Shown: piece by piece, positions 41,285 to 43,447 of the stretch | Layout of the letters: each line of letters starts with the position of its first letter | How positions within the stretch are numbered: position 1 is the first letter of the stretch | From: Porphyra umbilicalis | Taxonomy: Eukaryota > Rhodophyta > Bangiophyceae > Bangiales > Bangiaceae | Direction: 5' to 3' | Assembly (NCBI GenBank): GCA_002049455.2 | Contig: KV919232.1 | Span: 1 to 43,447, forward strand | Length of the DNA: 43,447 bases | Notes under the pieces: model-generated | What the model saw: the letters and a program-made list of their open reading frames with translations, nothing else | The model's database searches: none | What the model was told of the DNA's origin: nothing | Position numbers and translations under genes: made by a program

Positions 41285-41893
41285 TCACAGCCCCGTAATC
41301 CCCCCCACCGGCCGCTCGCGCTTGACAATCCCCGACGCCGCCTTGAACTGCGGGTGCCCCTTGTCGCCGAGCAGCTCAAACAGCACCGCCTCGGCGGTCG
41401 TCACGACCGCGCCCGCGTCGCGGAGGCGCGCGAGCGCCACCCCCCGGTCGGCGTCGCGCTGGCTCGCGACCCCGTCCACAACCACGTGCACCGCGTAGCC
41501 GCGGCGCAGCAGCCCCGCCGCCGTTTGCGCAATACAAATGTGCGCTTCAATGCCGACGAGGACCACGGAGCGGCGGGCGGGCGCCGCCGCCAGCGCGGCG
41601 AGCGTGGGCGGCGGGGCGAGCATGGAGAAGGCGGTCTTTTCCACAACCGTCGCGCCGGGGGCGGGGAGGGGCAGCTCCTCGACCGTGTGGCCGAGCGCCT
41701 TGGGGTACTGCTCCGTGATGAGGGTCGGGATGGAGAGGAGGGCGGCGGCGTCAAAGAGGTACGAGGCGGCAAACACGACCGACGGGAAGTGGGGGATGGC
41801 CCGGCGGAAGCGCTCCTGCACGTCGCAGATGAAGAGGTAGGTGGTGTCGGCGGTCAGGGGAGGGGGCACCTTGGAGGTGGGAGAGTCGGCCAT
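41285..41893 (-). CDS. Isochorismatase-fold hydrolase (ISOC1/2-like)
   Basis: The 202 residues match the usual length of this cysteine-hydrolase family and the frame is unbroken. The catalytic triad is visible: D24 in FICDVQERF, K86 in VVEKTAFSM and C120 in LVGIEAHICIAQTA. The region TLITEQYPKALGHTVEEL and the VVVDGVASQ strand are also typical. The start ATG (41893-41891) has CCACCATGG context. The frame is open upstream without another ATG. Members hydrolyse small amides or vinyl ethers; in eukaryotic ISOC proteins the substrate is poorly defined. No plastid or mitochondrial presequence is evident from this start. Confidence 0.9.
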   Translation of the reverse strand: MADSPTSKVPPPLTADTTYLFICDVQERFRRAIPHFPSVVFAASYLFDAAALLSIPTLITEQYPKALGHTVEELPLPAPGATVVEKTAFSMLAPPPTLAALAAAPARRSVVLVGIEAHICIAQTAAGLLRRGYAVHVVVDGVASQRDADRGVALARLRDAGAVVTTAEAVLFELLGDKGHPQFKAASGIVKRERPVGGITGL

Positions 41894-42456
41894 GGTGGAC
41901 AAGGAAGGTTTGAGGGCGCGGCAGGGGAGGCGCGCTGCTGGTCGAGCGCAATCGGACGCACTGGGCGGCAGGAGGGAGCTTGGGGGGGGCGGGGCCGACC
42001 CAGCCTGGGGAGGAAAGGCGGCCGACACCACCCCAGCGCAGGCCCGGATCACGCTCCACAACTACATCCACGACACGTGCACTGGTTTCCAAACTCCTCG
42101 GCTCTGGCTTGGATGGCACCCGTTTTTTTTTTCTCGTGTGAATCGGGTTTTGCACCGGCACGCGGCCCCGCGCCGGTCGCGCCGCCGTCACCCCCGCCGT
42201 CGCCCGCCGTGACGCTGCAGCCGCGCGCCGCAGCGACCGTGTCCCCTTTGCGTCGCGCTGCTGTTGCTATCGAGCCGTGCGTACGGCTGCCCGTTCTCAA
42301 TACTGGGCTGCCGCTGCTGCCCCTGACGCTCGTGTCTGCCCTCGCCGCCGCCGCGTCGGGTGGCGCCGGCCAACCCCCTTTATTTTTCGACGCGCCTCCG
42401 CCCCTTGTGGGTCGGCCTCTGTTCCCGTGGACCCCACCCCCCTCCTCTCCCTCCAA
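41894..42456. promoter_or_regulatory. Divergent intergenic region between hydrolase and TRM112
   Basis: The two flanking genes are transcribed away from this 563-bp stretch plus a C27 tract, so it probably holds both promoters. ORFs crossing it are antisense or leader shadows. A T9 run lies near 42123-42131. Confidence 0.35.
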
Positions 42457-42483
42457 CCCCCCCCCCCCCCCCCCCCCCCCCCC
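42457..42483 (+). promoter_or_regulatory. C27 leader tract three bases upstream of the TRM112 start codon
   Basis: Twenty-seven consecutive C are followed by ACC and ATG. This is the longest C run in the window and the closest long one to a start codon. As part of the 5' leader it would sit where the scanning ribosome reaches the start. Confidence 0.6.
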
Positions 42484-42486
42484 ACC

Positions 42487-43169
42487 ATGCGGCTGTTGAC
42501 GCACAACCTGCTGGCGTGCCCCGCCACCCGCACCTTCCCCCTGACGCTCGCAGCAACGGAAACGACGGTGATCCCCGTCGCCTTTAACCGCCCCTTCCTC
42601 CGCCACATGCTCCCCCGCCTCGACTGGGCGGCGCTGCGGGCGGCGGCAGAGGTGGTTGGCGCCGCCGACGGCCTCCCCGCCGTCGCGCCGTCGGTCGCCC
42701 CCCCGCCCGGCGGCGGCGGCGGCGGCGCCGCGGCGGGCGCCGACGGCGGCGGCGGCGCCGCCGACGGCGGCGACGGGCTCCTCGAAGACATGAGCGACGG
42801 CGGGGAGGAGGAGGGGGAGGGTGCCTCGGGGGAGGACGACGGGGACGAGGAGGAGGATGAGGATGAGGGGGAGGAGGAGGAGGACGGTGACGGCGCCGTG
42901 TCGGGCGTCAAGGCCGACAATGGCGGCGGCGCGGGGGCGGGGGAGGGCGACGACGCGGCGTGGCGGGCGTTGCACCACGCCCTCTTGGAGGTGCACGTGA
43001 TGGAGGGGACGCTGACGGCGGCGGGGCGGGTGTACCCCATCACGGGGGGGATCCCAAATATGGTCGTCGGCGCCGTCGCCGCGCCCGGGGGGGGGGGGAC
43101 GCGCCCATGGCCGACGCGGGGGCGGCGGCGCCTGCGGCGCCCGCTGCCGCCGCCGCCGCCGCCCCCTGA
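42487..43169 (+). CDS. TRM112: TRM112, activator subunit of rRNA, tRNA and release-factor methyltransferases
   Basis: TRM112 is a small partner that stabilises several SAM-dependent methyltransferases (Trm9, Trm11, Mtq2 and Bud23 types). The N-terminus MRLLTHNLLACPA and IPVAFNRPFLRHMLPRLDW match the family, as does the C-terminal block HHALLEVHVMEGTLTAAGRV with YPITGGIPNM. Between them (residues about 65-158) lies a Gly/Ala-rich and then strongly acidic insertion (DEEEDEDEGEEEEDGD) in place of the short helical segment found in yeast and human. The Cys pair used for zinc in the yeast C-terminal half is absent (TAAG at that site). After a G run at about 43086-43098 the likely frame shifts to an Ala-rich tail ending at TGA 43167-43169. 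Without the shift the frame stays open to the window end. Confidence 0.88.
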
Positions 43170-43447
43170 GCGCCCATTGGCCGCGGGGGGTGGGGGAGGG
43201 GGGGGTTGTGCCGCCCCGTGTAGGAGGGGTCCTCGTCTGCGCTCGTCTCTCCTCGCCCGCCTCGCTGCCGCCCGCCGCGGTGCCGACCGGCCCACCCGGC
43301 GCACGCGCGGTGGGCACCCGCGGGGATCCCACGCGCGCGGCGGCCGCGCCCGACGCGCGGTGCGGGCCGGCGGCGACGGAGCCGCCGCCGCCGCTGCCGC
43401 CGCGCCAGCGGCCGTCCCCCCCCCCCCCTCCCACACACGCGCCGGCG
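43170..43447. other. GC-rich sequence at the window end
   Basis: It is downstream of TRM112, with G and C runs and Arg/Gly-rich open frames on both strands. I see nothing to annotate. Confidence 0.4.

Noticed and set aside
42049..43434. Minus-strand ORFs of 379-461 codons
   Set aside because: Antisense to TRM112; Pro/Ser- or Gly/Arg-rich without any domain.

Overview
The window is eukaryotic nuclear DNA from a very GC-rich genome. Evidence: GT-AG introns with matching phases (735-930, 35804-36145, 15404-15485); Kozak-like CCACCATGG starts; conserved eukaryotic proteins (VPS53, RNA polymerase I/III subunit RPAC1, TRM112, an ER thioredoxin-like protein); and several DNA-transposon superfamilies. 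Few introns, extreme GC at third codon positions, Gly/Ala/Pro low-complexity insertions and long G or C homopolymers resemble bangiophyte red algae (Porphyra/Pyropia). That assignment is an inference; another GC-rich protist is possible.

Layout. 1-16 kb is mostly mobile and repetitive: a decayed KDZ/Plavaka-like transposase (1-2438), an orphan ORF broken at a C8 run (2743-4031), a 216-bp higher-order tandem array (about 4370-5450), a pogo/Tigger-type transposase on the minus strand (7242-9513) inside a possible 4.6-kb TIR-bounded element, a nested 632-bp TIR element (9633-10264), 18-bp, 70-bp and 149-bp tandem repeats, a 2-oxoglutarate-oxygenase-like ORF (11266-12012) and a second pogo fragment (14341-14640). 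15.3-27 kb is a compact housekeeping and secretory block: a Cys-rich secreted protein, RPAC1 (+), a type I membrane protein with repeated modules (-), VPS53 (+) and a Golgi glycosyltransferase-like protein (-). Pairs alternate between convergent and divergent. 27-31.8 kb is repeat-rich with a hAT-like non-autonomous element (29175-29938). 31.8-37 kb carries a Cache/VWA/C-type-lectin receptor-like protein and the thioredoxin-like protein. 37.26-39.32 kb is an island of back-to-back elements with TA at both termini. 39.6-43.2 kb holds a C2-domain protein (+), an isochorismatase-fold hydrolase (-) and TRM112 (+).

Three themes stand out. (1) Most genes have a C homopolymer or C-rich tract directly upstream of the start codon. 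(2) In nearly every conserved gene the reading frame changes exactly at a G or C homopolymer, which suggests homopolymer length errors or real slippage rather than gene death. (3) At least five TIR families with TA at their ends occur here, some sharing CAGT-type termini, in the same window as a pogo-like transposase that could have mobilised them.
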